The notes under the pieces: generated by a model | Told to the model about the DNA's origin: nothing | Databases searched by the model: none | What the model saw: the letters and a program-made list of their open reading frames with translations, nothing else | Shown here: positions 1-9,975 of the stretch, piece after piece | How the letters are laid out: the number at the start of each line of letters is the position of its first letter | Numbering within the stretch: the first letter of the stretch is position 1 | Program-made: the position numbers and the translations under genes | Source: Acanthosepion esculentum | Lineage: Eukaryota; Mollusca; Cephalopoda; Sepiida; Sepiidae | Length of the DNA: 64,000 nt | Direction of reading: 5' to 3' | Assembly: GCA_964036315.1 (NCBI GenBank) | Contig: OZ038498.1 | Coordinates: forward strand, 8,875,861 to 8,939,860

Positions 1-316
1 TTTATATGGGTTCTACGGGCATTTTTTGGCCGAGCCTACGGGCTCGGGAATACCCACGGTAAACTCGGCCTTGTACCACATCTATCCCTCGTGGGGGGAC
101 AGTAAATACTGTTCAGAGTCAGTCAGAGACAGAGTCAGACGATTACTGTAAGACATTGGAATAGTGATACTTGTCGAGACAACATAGTTCACTCTAACCA
201 AATCTGATAGTCATTACTAACACTTCTACTTCTTTGTACCTATTTCTGTTTGTAATATATCTGTGTTATTCCATACCTGTGTTCGAGTTATTCTTCATTG
301 GTTCTACCTTGGACCA
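1..316. other. no gene seen; short hairpin near left edge
   Basis: No coding signal was recognised. A short hairpin (CCGAGCC pairing with GGCTCGG, about 32-49) lies near the left edge; flanking GGCCGAG and CTCGGCC offer an alternative pairing. This could be the end of a retroelement cut by the window edge, but nothing identifies it. Confidence 0.3.
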
Positions 317-676
317 TCACCGTGGTACAAGGAACCTGGACCATAACAATAAGGGACAAAGAAGAAGAAGAAGAAGAAGAAGAAGAAGAAAAAGAAGAAT
401 GTGTACCCTTTTGCAAATTACAAAACGAATAATTCCGTTATTATTTTCTTTTTTCCCTATTTTCCCAATGAAATATGACCTAGTGCATACGTTAGAACTT
501 CGTACGTCCATTCTACGAAGTCGTTCCTTGCAGATTGACCACACATTCTCGATTGGATTTAAATCAGGAGAGTTTCCGGGCCAGTCTATAGTACTTTGAT
601 TTGCTCACTGATAAGGCTTGCCACCGTATTCGTGCAGCGTTACAATTTTCGTACGCTTCCTTGGAGTAACGTGCAT
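317..676 (-). pseudogene. Internally deleted Tc1-like transposase
   Basis: Transposase remnant of the Tc1/mariner superfamily, whose enzymes cut and paste their own element at TA sites. Read on the minus strand from an ATG at 676, it begins with a Tc1-type N-terminal stretch (PRKRTKIVTLHE). After an in-frame TGA it jumps to the C-terminal catalytic block DWPGNSPDLNPIENVW, where SPDLNPIE carries the third catalytic acidic region. The middle, with the first two catalytic aspartates, is missing, so it cannot be active. A CACCCTG stretch near 876-882 could belong to the 5' terminal inverted repeat; the other end was not found. The superfamily is clear, the exact family is not. Confidence 0.7.
360..392. 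repeat. (GAA)n microsatellite
   Basis: A run of GAA trinucleotides with one A-rich break. It creates a poly-Arg reading frame on the plus strand and poly-Leu on the minus strand, neither a credible protein. Confidence 0.9.
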
Positions 677-679
677 TGC

Positions 680-1218
680 AGGCAATGACCGTAGGTCAAC
701 TAATCGACAGTCGAGACAATAGTTTCTCGACGTGATAAAAATCTGATGCAAACAAGGATGACACAATATTTTTCAAGGCCAAACAAATTTCATCATACAT
801 CCCGAAAATAGATTCATATTACTGCACACCACTGCAAATGACCTAATCTGAGGAAGAAAAAATAGAAATCGATTACACCCTGTCACCCCAGTGAGTCTAT
901 AACTGACCGTATGGTGAAATAAAGGAAACTAAAGCGGTAATTTCAATTAATTTGCACAAGGGTGTAATGTTGCAGAAAAGTCATTTTGTTAGCTGTGAAG
1001 TTCGTCCACAAAGGAATTTTTAATTAATTGACAGATATAAATAAAATTATTGTCTATTGGTTGTCTATTTATTTTGTATATCTTTCTATGTACATGTACA
1101 TATGCATATATATATACATGTAAATATAACGAAACATGTAGAAAGAAATAGTTGCTACAAGGCTCAGTTTGGGGAGATATTAATTTGAGCTGATAAAACA
1201 ACTGATGCACTTGCCCAA
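680..1218. other. AT-rich spacer, no feature seen
   Basis: AT-rich sequence with only short chance reading frames. Part of 680-890 may be transposon end sequence belonging to the Tc1-like remnant to its left. Confidence 0.3.
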
Positions 1219-1220
1219 TT

Positions 1221-2768
1221 CCCGTCCTGGGTATGATGAGAAACTACATCAAACGGCTACGCCTATTATCAGGAGATTTTGAGAAGCGTGGAACCTCCCC
1301 TTAATTCCTGGTGTTCCTGTCAGTGTCCCAACATCAAAACTGGGGTCAAAACACCATGAAAATGTAAAAATGGGTTTTAATACCAACAATAAATTTTTCG
1401 AGGAAAAATTATTACCAGCAATACATTTTTTGAAGAAAATAAATATTACCAGAAGTACACTTTTTAAGGAAAAAAATATTACCTGCAATACATTTTTGAG
1501 GGAAAAAATTATTACCAGTAATAAATTTTTTGAAGAAAATAAATATTACCAGAAGTACATTTTTTAAGGAAAAAAATATTACCAGCAATACATTTTTGAG
1601 GGAAAAATTATTACCAGTAATACATTTTTTGAAGAAAATAAATATTACCAGAAGTACATATTTTAAGGAAAAAAATATTACCAACAATACATTTTTGAGG
1701 GAAAAAATTATTACCAGTAATACATTTTTGAAGAAAAAAATATTACCAGTAATACATGTTTAAGGGAAAAAATTAATACCAGTAATACATTTTTTGAAGA
1801 AAATAAATGTTACCAGTAATGCATTTTTGAGGGAATAAATCATTACCAGTAATACATTTTTTGAAGAAAATATATATTACCAGAAGTACATTTTGTAATG
1901 AAAAAAAATATTACCAACAATACATTTTTGAGGGAAAAAATTATTACCAGTAATACATTTTTTGAAGAAAATATATATTACCAGAAGTACATTTTGTAAT
2001 GAAAAAAAATATTACCAACAATACATTTTTGAGGGAAAAAATTATTACCAGTAATACATTTTTTGAAGAAAATATATATTACCAGAAGTACATTTTGTAA
2101 TGAAAAAAAATATTACCAACAATACATTTTTGAGGGAAAAAATTATTACCAGTAACACATTTTTTGAAGAAAATATATATTACCAGAAGTACATTTTGTA
2201 ATGAAAAAAAATATTACCAACAATACATTTTTGAGGGAAAAAATTATTACCAGTAATACATTTTTTGAAGAAAATATATATTACCAGAAGTACATTTTGT
2301 AATGAAAAAAAATATTACCAACAATACATTTTTGAGGGAAAAAATTATTACCAGTAATACATTTTTGAAGATAACATATTACCAGTAATACATTTTTGAA
2401 AAAATATTACCAGCAACACATTATTGAAAAAAATATATATTACCAATAATATATTTATGTAAAAAAATTATTATAGCAATGCATTTTTGAAAATATATGT
2501 ATATACATTACCGGCAATACATTTTTGACAACAAATATTACCAGAAATATATTTTTGAAAAAAATATATTACCAGCAATGCATTTTTGAAAAAATATTAC
2601 AAACAGTACATTTTTGAAGAAAAAAATAATATCAACGATATATTTTTGAAAAAAAAAATATTGCCAGTGATGCATTTAAAAAAAATATTACCAGCAATAA
2701 AAGAAAATCTTGTCGGCATTAAATAACCCATTGAGTTTCGATATGCCGTAAAAGAAACCAAACCAAAC
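1221..2768 (+). mobile_element. Minisatellite-bearing non-autonomous element, copy 1
   Basis: First of five copies of a structured repeat. It has a unique 5' part (about 1221-1370, with the phrases TGGTGTTCC and GGGTTTTAATACCA), a long internal minisatellite, and a short conserved 3' part (2710-2768). The 3' part contains CGGCAT (2713-2718) and its inverted partner ATGCCG (2743-2748) and ends in an A/C-rich CCAAACCAAAC tail. Five copies with the same ends in both orientations argue for a mobile unit. The layout of fixed ends, central tandem repeat and 3' hairpin resembles Helentron-associated elements such as the bivalve pearl elements, but no protein or precise boundary proves the class. Confidence 0.65.
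1372..2700 (+). repeat. Minisatellite, about 30-bp unit, with 101-bp higher-order array
   Basis: Tandem units built on ATTACCAG.AATACATTTTTGA. From 1922 to about 2425 they form a higher-order repeat with an exact 101-bp step (the phrase TACATTTTTGAGGG at 1921, 2022, 2123, 2224 and 2325). Units further out are shorter and more diverged. Confidence 0.9.
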
Positions 2769-2980
2769 TTGTTCAATTTCTAGACACCTACATACAGTTT
2801 TGAAACATGGTTTGTAAATTATGCACGGTCATATCCTAAGTCTTTTTTTTCTTCTCAATATCTTTTTTCTCCTTCAAAAGTTACAATATTTTCCGTTTGG
2901 AAGAATTCGAATTATTCAGAGATAAAGCACGTTCTACTTGAATGGGTCTATATAATGTCGAGGTTATAGTTCGAATGTTA

Positions 2981-3220
2981 TCAATTGAGCAATTTACTTT
3001 GCCCTAAGTCTTGGCCGTTCACCGGATAACGATTTATTTGGTTCGCTTCGGTATAGCCTCTAGTCACTCCGAGCAATGCATGCCAGGCTTTATGGCGCCC
3101 TTCCGTCACGGGTACTCGGCTATCGGCATGTTTCCTGCAGTTGACGTCAATGTTTCCAGGGGCAACAAGAAAAATGGGTTCTTTATGTTCGCTTGGATTA
3201 TATTTCACTTGCTCGTCCAA
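2981..3220 (-). CDS. Unrecognised open frame, 79 codons
   Basis: This region looks richer in G+C than its surroundings and is open on the minus strand (2981-3220) and on the plus strand (3011-3241). The minus-strand product contains EPIFLVAPGNIDVNC and reads somewhat like a retroelement fragment, but no diagnostic motif is present. No operon, promoter or splice context supports a real gene. It may be a short relic of a retrotransposon or a cellular exon. Confidence 0.2.
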   Translation of the reverse strand: MDEQVKYNPSEHKEPIFLVAPGNIDVNCRKHADSRVPVTEGRHKAWHALLGVTRGYTEANQINRYPVNGQDLGQSKLLN

Positions 3221-3434
3221 GGCTACCAGTGGTCAGATTAAAGTACAATCCCCCAAAATGCTGTCAGGTCTTTTATTTGGAAAAGAAAAGAAAAGAAAAA
3301 AATGAAATTAAACCAATTGAAACGTCTATGTTAAATTTTCTGAATCATAATCTGAGCTTAAGTCGTGGTTCGTTTGATAATAATTTTATCCGGGTTACAT
3401 TGGACCAATACATCAATAATGTTATTTTGAGGAT

Positions 3435-3905
3435 GTTTGGTTTGGTTTTGTCTGTTTTGTTCTACGGCATATCAACCTCAAAGGGTTATTTAATACCGAC
3501 AATTTTTATATAGTGTTTTTCTTCAAAAATCTATTTCTGAGAATATTTTTCCTTGAAGAAATCTATAGCTGGTCATATTGTTTTCAAAGAATGTATAGCT
3601 GTTTGTATTGCTGGTATTTTTTTAAAGTATTCCTGATAATAATTTTTCCTTCAATAATTATTACTGGTAAAAGTATTTCTGGTATTAAAACCTATTTTAA
3701 CACAAGTTTGGGTTTTCACTATTTTCCCATAGCTGGGACCCTAACAGGTGCTACCAGCCCGGGTCAGAGTGGACCTTGGAACACCAGCAATTAAAAGGTG
3801 GTTCCACGCTCCTCAAAAACTCCTGATCAAAGGCCTTGCACTTGGACGTAGTTTATCGTCTTACTCAGGGCGCGGATGTAGTTTATTTCCATACCCAGGA
3901 CGTGA
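3435..3905 (-). mobile_element. Minisatellite-bearing element, copy 2 (inverted)
   Basis: Same element as copy 1 on the minus strand. The 3' end lies at the left (CCAAACC-type tail complement at 3435, CGGCAT complement at 3465), followed by a short decayed minisatellite (about 3505-3690). The 5' part is at the right (3730-3905) and contains the block GGTGCTACC and a duplicated TAGTTTAT phrase. It keeps more of the 5' part than copy 1. Confidence 0.6.
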
Positions 3906-4107
3906 GGATGTTCGTATCCATCATTTTCTATAACAACGCAGTGTGTGGTCATCATTTTGGAGAAGAACGAATTATGAATTGTTGACCCGTCAAGAACAAA
4001 ATCATGAGCTGAGGGAATTTCAAATAAATTGTTCATTAATAATTTAGATTTTGCAGTTGTAAAACAAACCAAAATAAAAGAAACTTTTATTGAAGAATTT
4101 TAATTTC

Positions 4108-4218
4108 CAATTAAAACGTTTACCTCGTTTTAACAGTGCAGCGTCGGTGGCCTGATAGATAAGGGTCCGAAACTAACCAAAGTGCCCAGAACTTCACCAA
4201 GCTGAAATTTGACCGCAG
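4108..4218 (+). repeat. tRNA-Arg-like SINE fragment, copy 1
   Basis: About 110 bp nearly repeated at 5037-5144. The core GTGGCCTGATAGATAAGG resembles the D-arm/A-box region of tRNA-Arg, suggesting a tRNA-derived SINE head. Cephalopods are known to carry Arg- and Lys-tRNA-derived SINEs. A clear B box was not seen. Confidence 0.45.
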
Positions 4219-4270
4219 GGTGGATTGACGTGATGTACTTTTATATAAACAAAGGTATATGAGTCGACAA

Positions 4271-4461
4271 AGAATAGAGCAGAGAAAAGATCATGTGATC
4301 AACTGGCTTCTTTGTTTAAACCAAGAAAGGAACTTTTCAAAGATTTCGAAACAAATAATCTAACCTTTCATTAAAAGAATAGACCAGAGAAAAGGTCAAA
4401 TGGCTTCTTTGTTTAAACCAAGAAAGGAACTTTTCAAAAATTTGGAAACAAATAATCTAAC
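4271..4461 (+). repeat. Direct duplication with 105-bp step
   Basis: Copies at 4271-4365 and 4376-4461 share AGAATAGA.CAGAG, GGCTTCTTTG and AACTTTTCAAA phrases at an offset of 105 bp. The first copy carries a short extra segment. No gene is seen here. Confidence 0.7.
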
Positions 4462-5036
4462 ATATAACTAGAACTGAAGCAATAATACCAAGAGTGAAAA
4501 CGATAGCAACAACAAAAACAAGAGTAAAACAGTTATTGACAAAAAAGTTATTACTTTACGAATCCTTATCCGATCTTCAATCCTATGTTGAATAAACTAA
4601 AGAAACATGCCACTGTCATGTCAGACATAATCCCAAGACTAATCTGTTTGCTGTTAAGAATGGTAAATTGAAAATCAGAAGCTGAAAGAAATGACTCTTA
4701 CGGATTGTTAGTTAAGTTATTCACTGGTTGTCGCTTCCTTCCCCACTATCCGGGAAGACTTTTGATCACATTAATATGCAATACTGTGTTCTCTGCCTTT
4801 TCGCTTCCCTCTCTATCTCACCAAACCTTTTGAAGAAGTTTCGTCAAGAATAAAATGACGATTTTTCCCTTTTAAATTCTCTCTGACAATTTTCACATAG
4901 AAAATATCTTTATTTGGGATTGAATCCACTAAACAAAGTTAAAGATCAGTATGCCGATGCTGCACTCTTGAAACACGACACAAGTTTTGATTAGGCCCCT
5001 AGAAACTCAATGTCGTAGTGTGGGGTTCCTACGGGC

Positions 5037-5144
5037 CCAATTAAAACGTGTGCCACGTTTCAACAGTGCAGCGTCGGTGGCCTGATTGATAAGGTTCCGA
5101 AAACTAACGAGAATGCCCAGAACTTCACCAAGCAGAAATTTGAC
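5037..5144 (+). repeat. tRNA-Arg-like SINE fragment, copy 2
   Basis: Second copy of the 4108-4218 repeat, same orientation, with matching start (CCAATTAAAACG) and end (CAGAAATTTGAC). The shared limits help define the unit. Confidence 0.5.
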
Positions 5145-5392
5145 TTTAGCGACATATAGCATTCCGCGAGTTCAGTCTTACAAAATCGACATTCGTTTTG
5201 ATTTTGTCACGTTTGTTCATTCAGACGCCATTTCATTGGATGCTTGCGCATTCTGAATACTTCGTCACTTCATCATCTATCGCTTAATTAGACCACCTTA
5301 ATCTTTAACTTTGCGCGCCCGCACGTTGACCTGTCATCCTTACGATTAAGCTATATCCCTGTTTACATGGACATGGGTGAAATAAAGGCTAC

Positions 5393-5868
5393 TTGCATTA
5401 TTTACATTATTCGGAATGATAACCTCATCTTCATTGCCATATTCACAACGTTTCGGCCTCTATATCTCTGAGATGAGGTATTATGATTACTTGCATTATT
5501 TACATTATTCGGAGTGATATCTTCATCTTCATTGCCATATTCACAACGTTTCAGCCTCTATATCTCTGAGATGAGGTATTATGATTACTTGCATTATTTA
5601 CATTATTGGGACTGATATCCTCATCTTCACTGCCATATTCACAACGTTTCGACCTCTATATCTCTGAGATGAGGTATTATGATTATTTGCATTATTTACA
5701 TTATTCGGACTTTTATCCTCATCTTCATTGCCATATTCACAATGTTTCGGCCTGTATATCTCTGAGATGAAGTATTATGATTACTTGCATTATTTACATT
5801 ATTCGGACTGTTATCCTCATCTTTATTGCCATATTCACAACCTTTCGACCATTGTACACTCCGGTCTT
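5393..5868 (-). repeat. 98-bp tandem array, almost five units
   Basis: TTGCATTATTTACATTATT recurs at 5393, 5491, 5589, 5687 and 5785, an exact 98-bp step. The unit is the 3' part of SINE family D (GGCCGAAACG through ACCTCATCTCAGAGATAT on the minus strand). A 107-bp version of the same unit is tandem at 15817-16098. Confidence 0.9.
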
Positions 5869-6062
5869 CTTCTGGTGATTGGAATTTCGAACCAAACCCT
5901 TTATTTCGTCCACTGGGGTAGATTGTCCTAGTTTCACGTGCCATGCGTTTTCCGGATGTGCCAGTTTTTACCCTTTAACTCAACTCTCCAAGTTTTTTGT
6001 TTACTACTACTGTGGCCTAGTACTGAACTCACAACTCTTTGGGTCTAGTTACTGGATCTAAT
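5393..6062 (-). mobile_element. SINE family D, minus copy with tandemly amplified tail
   Basis: A tRNA-derived SINE read on the minus strand. The head, with the GTGAGTTCAATACC-like B-box region, lies at about 6000-6060. The body carries a hammerhead-like core at 5843-5874, and the tail is amplified into a 98-bp tandem array. Here the core reads CAGAAGA, then stem GACCG/TGGTC, then GAAA. It is head-to-head with another copy starting near 6088. Confidence 0.65.
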
Positions 6063-6087
6063 CAAAATCAGAAGCTGAAAGAAAGTC

Positions 6088-6640
6088 CTTGATGACACAT
6101 TTCCCAGTGGATAAAGACGTTGGTTAGATCCAGTGACTAGACCGTAAGAATTGTGAGATCAATACCAGGCTACAGCAGTGGTGAATCAAAAACTTGGAGA
6201 GATAAAGGGAAATAACTTAGACAGCCGGAAGAGGCATGGGACTAGAACAATCTACCCTGGTGGATGAAATAAAGGGTTCGCTCCGAAATTCCAATCACCT
6301 GTAGAAGGCCGGAGTCTATAACGGCCGAAACACTCGTGAATATAGCAATGAAGATAAGGATAACACGCCAAGTAATGTAAATAATGCGATTAATCATGAT
6401 ACCTCATCTCAGAGATATAGAGGCCGAGACGTTGTGAATATGGCAATAAAGATGAGGATAACAGTTCAAATAATGGAAATAATGCAAGTAATCATAATAC
6501 CTCATCCCAGAGATATAGAGGCCGAAACGTTGTGAATATGGCAATTTGAATATGTTAATGAAGATGAGGATAACAGTCCGAATAATGTAAATAATGCAAG
6601 TAATCATAATACCTCATCTCAGAGAATTAGACATATATTG
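6088..6640 (+). mobile_element. SINE family D, plus copy
   Basis: The head has a degraded A box (CCCAGTGGAT, 6103-6112) and a B-box-like GTGAGATCAATACC (about 6151-6164). The hammerhead-like core at 6298-6330 has stem GGCCG/CGGCC and GAAA, but CTGAAGA has become CTGTAGA. Tail units with a roughly 98-bp period follow. The 6404-6607 minus reading frame is only the shadow of this tail. Confidence 0.65.
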
Positions 6641-6649
6641 AAATATAGA

Positions 6650-8095
6650 TATCTGAAATTTGGTGTCGACAACAACAAATCTTAGAAGGACAATTTTAAC
6701 ATTATGAAGTAAAACGTAACCATTGATTAGGATCAATTTTCTTGAACGCAGTCTTTCAGTATAAACGGCATTCTTGCCAATGGCTAAGCAATATTTTTGC
6801 ACTTAGATAGGTTTTTAGATATCTTGGATGAAATTCCTATTCTATGTGATTAAAATATAAACTAGTCTAGCAAACAGAATAGTAAAGAGTGGACTAAATT
6901 CTTACTCTGAAGTGAATGTTAAATTGGAAGATATTGTTTAGCTTGCAATATCCTAAGACAGACATTTCAACGATGAGAAAGCAACATTTTTTTAATTCTT
7001 TAGAGTATAAAAAATAATTAGAATTTTGATCGAAAACATATTTATATATATAAAAAAATAAATGGCCTTTCCAAATTTAATCATCGAAAGGGCGTCTAAT
7101 TTTCCGCACCCCTATTTGCATTAACCAAAATGAATAATGCAACGTCCTTGAAAAAACGGAAGGTCAAATCTCGTCAGCATCCGGACCCTTATTTTTGCCT
7201 TCTCACAGATTGCTCAAACGGTGAAAAGTGTACAGAGTTGTATGTTCGTATCTAGGTAGGTAGGTAGGCATTTCGCATCTATAATTGTCTTCTGGCCATC
7301 AATAAGCACCTGTTCTTCAATACCAGACTTCATATACCTCAGTAATATTTATTTCCTTATAGAATAAATAGAGCCTTTTGCCAGACTATACAAATGTCAT
7401 TTAATAGATTTCCTCAAATATGCAGCAGATTAAAAGCACCGTGCCTTAGTAAATACTATAGTCGATATGTATGAGTATTTTAGGATGGGTTGTATCGCCA
7501 TATGTTCAAATTCCAATCGATAACATCATTGCATGCGCACACGGTCAGTCCATCAGGGTAGCTGTTCTGGGTGTCAGTTTCGTCTATTTGTCTAGTTATT
7601 GACACAATATAACAATAAATTTCGTATCTTTCCTAGTCCGTTCTTCAATCTCTGATACCACGCCCCCAATTCTATGATGTGGCCGGATTGTCGTTTTTGA
7701 TTTTTTTTTTTACCCGACACTAATTATATATGAAAAACAAAAAAAAAATTATGTCTGCCAGCCGCTGATGTCAACATTTCCCGTCGGCGAGCCACGTCGT
7801 CCACATTTTACGTTGCATGGGCTTCCCCTCCAAACGACGATATTTCTCTCTCTCTCTCTTTTTTTGTTGATATATACAAAGTATCAAATTCTCCTGTTAA
7901 CCCCTCTTTCCCTCTATGTCTTTTTTTCCGCTTACAATTTCAGTCCTTCTCACTATGTCAGCCATTTGTTTTATTTTTTTCTCACTCAGGCCAAACATTC
8001 ATTTTTCTCTCAATATTTATTCAGGCCAAATGCGAAACAAATGAAGATGAAAAGGTTGTGCAACACTAGTTCCTTCAAGTGGCTATAGTGATTTT
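6650..8095. other. AT-rich spacer, no feature recognised
   Basis: No recognisable gene. It contains a short (TAGG)n run near 7252-7268, a poly-T/poly-A stretch at 7699-7750, and a CT-rich stretch near 7840-7860. The 106-codon frame at 7768-8088 is rich in low-complexity hydrophobic residues and has no supporting context. Confidence 0.3.
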
Positions 8096-8099
8096 CCAC

Positions 8100-8222
8100 G
8101 CGTAGCTTAGATGCGGCACAAGGCCGAAAGTATGGGACACCCAGTGAGGATCAAACTCACGACTCAGTCGTAATTGTTCTAGCAAGACAAGCTTGCTAAC
8201 CATTACACCACCAAGTGGGTAT
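8100..8222 (-). mobile_element. tRNA-derived SINE head (minus strand)
   Basis: Read on the minus strand, TGGTGTAATGG (8201-8211) matches the pol III A-box consensus and GAGTTTGATCC (about 8147-8157) approximates the B box. The spacing is longer than in a simple tRNA and the anticodon arm does not form a normal 7-nt loop. This is better read as a Gly/Glu-tRNA-like SINE head or pseudogene than a working tRNA. Confidence 0.55.
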
Positions 8223-8489
8223 GAACTGACTTCATCATACGCTTGCTTTCACTTGTGTGTCTTCATTATGTTCATTATATACTTGATATCTTTTTGTCTT
8301 TATATGATCTCCATACATTTAATTTTTCTCGTGTGTTTTCTGATGATTTTCGTACGTTTACTTTTATATGTACGTCTTCCGTCATGAGCTTTATTTCCCT
8401 TGTGTGTTTCCATACGCTCTTCAGACTCTTCTTCTCTATAGTGGATTTTCAGGGGATCGTCATATGTTTAATCTTACTTGTATTATGTA

Positions 8490-8490
8490 T

Positions 8491-8546
<56 letters not shown>
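8490..8546. repeat. (TA)n then (GA)n microsatellite
   Basis: About 30 bp of TA followed directly by about 26 bp of GA. It immediately precedes a SINE head. Confidence 0.95.
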
Positions 8547-8960
8547 TGGGGAGGCACGTTTGGATAGAGGAATCGGAGAGCCGAGTTCGAATTCCAGTCG
8601 AATCCATTACATTCAATTACGTGCTAATACCCTTAGGAAAGGTGTGAATCCTTTTCTTCTCCCTCCAGCTATAGGTAAATAGCAGGACAGACTGGGTTCT
8701 ATCGCCTTGAATGGCAACTGGTCTAGGAGAAGGACAACTCTGAATTCAAACCCGGAGTGGAGCCCCGCAGGCGGATGGACGGCACTTTATGCTACCTTCC
8801 GGCAACTCCTGCAGCCGCTTTGGTACCAAACTGTATTGGTTTCTCCTCTCCTTTGGACTCTGATAGCAAGGCCGAGACGGGGAAACTAGACGTCTGGGCA
8901 GCCCTAGTTCTCCATATATCCCGCCCAGGCTCGTAGAGCAGCGCGATACTCCATCGTCTC
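8547..8960 (+). mobile_element. tRNA-derived SINE with long body
   Basis: Box-B-like GAGTTCGAATTCC lies at 8583-8595. It is followed by the family phrase ACGTGCTAATACCC..GGAAAGG..TGAATCC (8620-8652) and a body with TAGGTAAATAGCAGGA and GGTCTAGGAGAAGG. The same SINE recurs at 27110-27300 (minus), 39722-39850 and 46548-47270. The head plus shared central block fits cephalopod tRNA-SINEs with a conserved central domain. Confidence 0.65.
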
Positions 8961-8966
8961 TCGAGA

Positions 8967-9003
8967 CGGACGTATGCCGACGCCGACGCCGACGCCGACG
9001 ACG
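8967..9003. repeat. (GACGCC)n hexamer repeat
   Basis: Roughly six GCCGAC units ending in GACGAC, G+C-rich in an A+T-rich region, directly before a short TA run. Confidence 0.9.
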
Positions 9004-9083
9004 ATATATATATATGGAACAGTTGGTAGGATGTTTGCTTGACAACCTAGCTGTCAGGGTTTCAATTCTCGGTAGTGGATGCG

Positions 9084-9128
9084 CACTGCTGATGAGTCCC
9101 AAATATAGGACGAAACGGCCGTCCAGTG
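9084..9128 (+). ncRNA. Hammerhead ribozyme A1 (all core elements present)
   Basis: Stem I CACTG (9084-9088) pairs with CAGTG (9124-9128). The core CTGATGA is at 9089-9095. Stem II GTCC (9096-9099) pairs with GGAC (9108-9111) around an 8-nt loop. GAA (9112-9114) is followed by a two-pair stem III (AC/GT, loop GGCC) and cleavage triplet GTC (9121-9123). Every conserved hammerhead core base is present. The very short stem III is the form known from schistosome SINE-like hammerheads and Penelope elements. It is predicted to self-cleave after 9123, probably as a dimeric fold because stem III is so short. Confidence 0.85.
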
Positions 9129-9460
9129 TTTTCTGCATTCTGTTGAGGTTTCTTTCAGACTCAATGAATTACTTAATTATAATTATCAAATCCTCCTAAT
9201 AATTTCTATCATTTGTATATCATTGCTTGAACCGGCTTCTAATGCTCTAGTTGGCTTGGTGATAGTAGTCGTGGCTCCGGGGGCACAGATTTATGGGTAT
9301 AAAAGGAAACTCAGTTGAGTTCCACCACGGAATGTGTGAACGAGCGCTGCTATATTGTCTGATTTGCTATCCCTTCGTTACCGAGGCCCGGTGGAACAGT
9401 TGGTATGATGTTTCCTTGCCAAACTAACTTTCAGGGTTTCAATTCTCGGTAGCGGATGCG

Positions 9461-9505
9461 CACTGCTGATGAGTCCCATATAGAAGACGAAACGGCCGTC
9501 CAGTA
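9461..9505 (+). ncRNA. Hammerhead ribozyme A2
   Basis: Second copy: CACTG (9461-9465), CTGATGA (9466-9472), GAAAC (9489-9493), loop GGCC, GTC (9498-9500). Stem II has one mismatch at its loop end, and the last stem I pair is changed (CAGTA). The catalytic core is intact. Confidence 0.75.
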
Positions 9506-9575
9506 CTTTTTGCGAGGTTTAATTCAGACTCAATGAATTAATTAATTATTATTATCAAATCCTCCTAATAATTTC

Positions 9576-9579
<4 letters not shown>

Positions 9580-9630
<51 letters not shown>
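9580..9630. repeat. (TA)n microsatellite
   Basis: About 50 bp of pure TA between ribozyme units of family A (left) and family C (right). Confidence 0.95.
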
Positions 9631-9632
<2 letters not shown>

Positions 9633-9790
9633 AAATATAGTTTTAAGGTGTGCTATATTTATGGGATAAAGTGGTCAATATCAGAGATAGGGCCTATGTA
9701 AATATAAATATAAAAGTGAACATTGAAGTCAACACTCAGAGGCGACAGGCTGTTTCAAGCTGGACGCAATCGTATAAATAAAGGTTGTAT
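9631..9790. repeat. Ribozyme family C unit, decayed copy
   Basis: Matches 52829-52974 (ATTTATGGGATAAAGTG, AGAGGCGACAG..TGTTTCA). On the minus strand the GAAAC..TGTC half of the hammerhead survives (9739-9772), but the CTGATGA half is replaced by unrelated sequence, so it is inactive. Confidence 0.6.
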
Positions 9791-9932
9791 CGTATATATA
9801 AAAGTTAATGGTCAGGGTTGAATCAGACCAGGAACCAGTAATTTAAAGTGCTCAATACAAGTGATAAAAAATTGGTAAAATTAAATATAACATGAAGAGC
9901 TTTTAACTTTAAGAATCAGGGGCTCAATTAAA

Positions 9933-9975
9933 ATACGTGACTATGGTTTCGACCTGACGGTCTCTTCGGACGATA
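9933..9975 (-). ncRNA. Hammerhead-like motif of Penelope type
   Basis: On the minus strand: CCGAAGA (9963-9969; core position U4 changed to C), stem II GACC/GGTC with loop GTCA, GAAAC (GAAA at 9947-9950), loop CATA, GTC (9939-9941). Stem I pairs CGT with ACG. It lies about 290 bp downstream of a GIY-YIG fragment on the same strand, where Penelope-like elements carry their terminal-repeat hammerheads. The U4 change should abolish cleavage. Confidence 0.65.

Larger units (their letters stand above)
9014..9590 (+). mobile_element. Retrozyme-like dimer, ribozyme family A
   Basis: Two head-to-tail copies (about 9014-9215 and 9388-9586) of a unit with a tRNA-like head (ACAGTTGGTA.GATG, then GGGTTTCAATTCTCGG), a hammerhead ribozyme, and a tail ending CAATGAATTA.TTAATTA. 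The two ribozyme cleavage positions (after 9123 and after 9500) are 377 nt apart. Transcription through the dimer could therefore release a 377-nt monomer, the layout of retrozymes. No protein is encoded. A (TA)n tract abuts the right end. A decayed single copy lies at 47798-47890 (minus). Confidence 0.7.

Noticed and set aside
317..544. Separate minus-strand gene with poly-Leu tail
   Set aside because: The first part is the C-terminus of a Tc1-like transposase; the Leu run is the (GAA)n microsatellite read in antisense.
1370..1763. Frames such as KKINITRSTLFKEKNIT over the minisatellite
   Set aside because: Minisatellite reading frames on both strands, not genes.
1372..2700. CRISPR array
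   Set aside because: The repeats are A/T-rich tandem units without unique spacers, in eukaryotic DNA.
8100..8222. A functional tRNA gene
   Set aside because: A box and B box are recognisable, but the anticodon arm gives no normal 7-nt loop and the spacing is too long; a SINE head is more likely.
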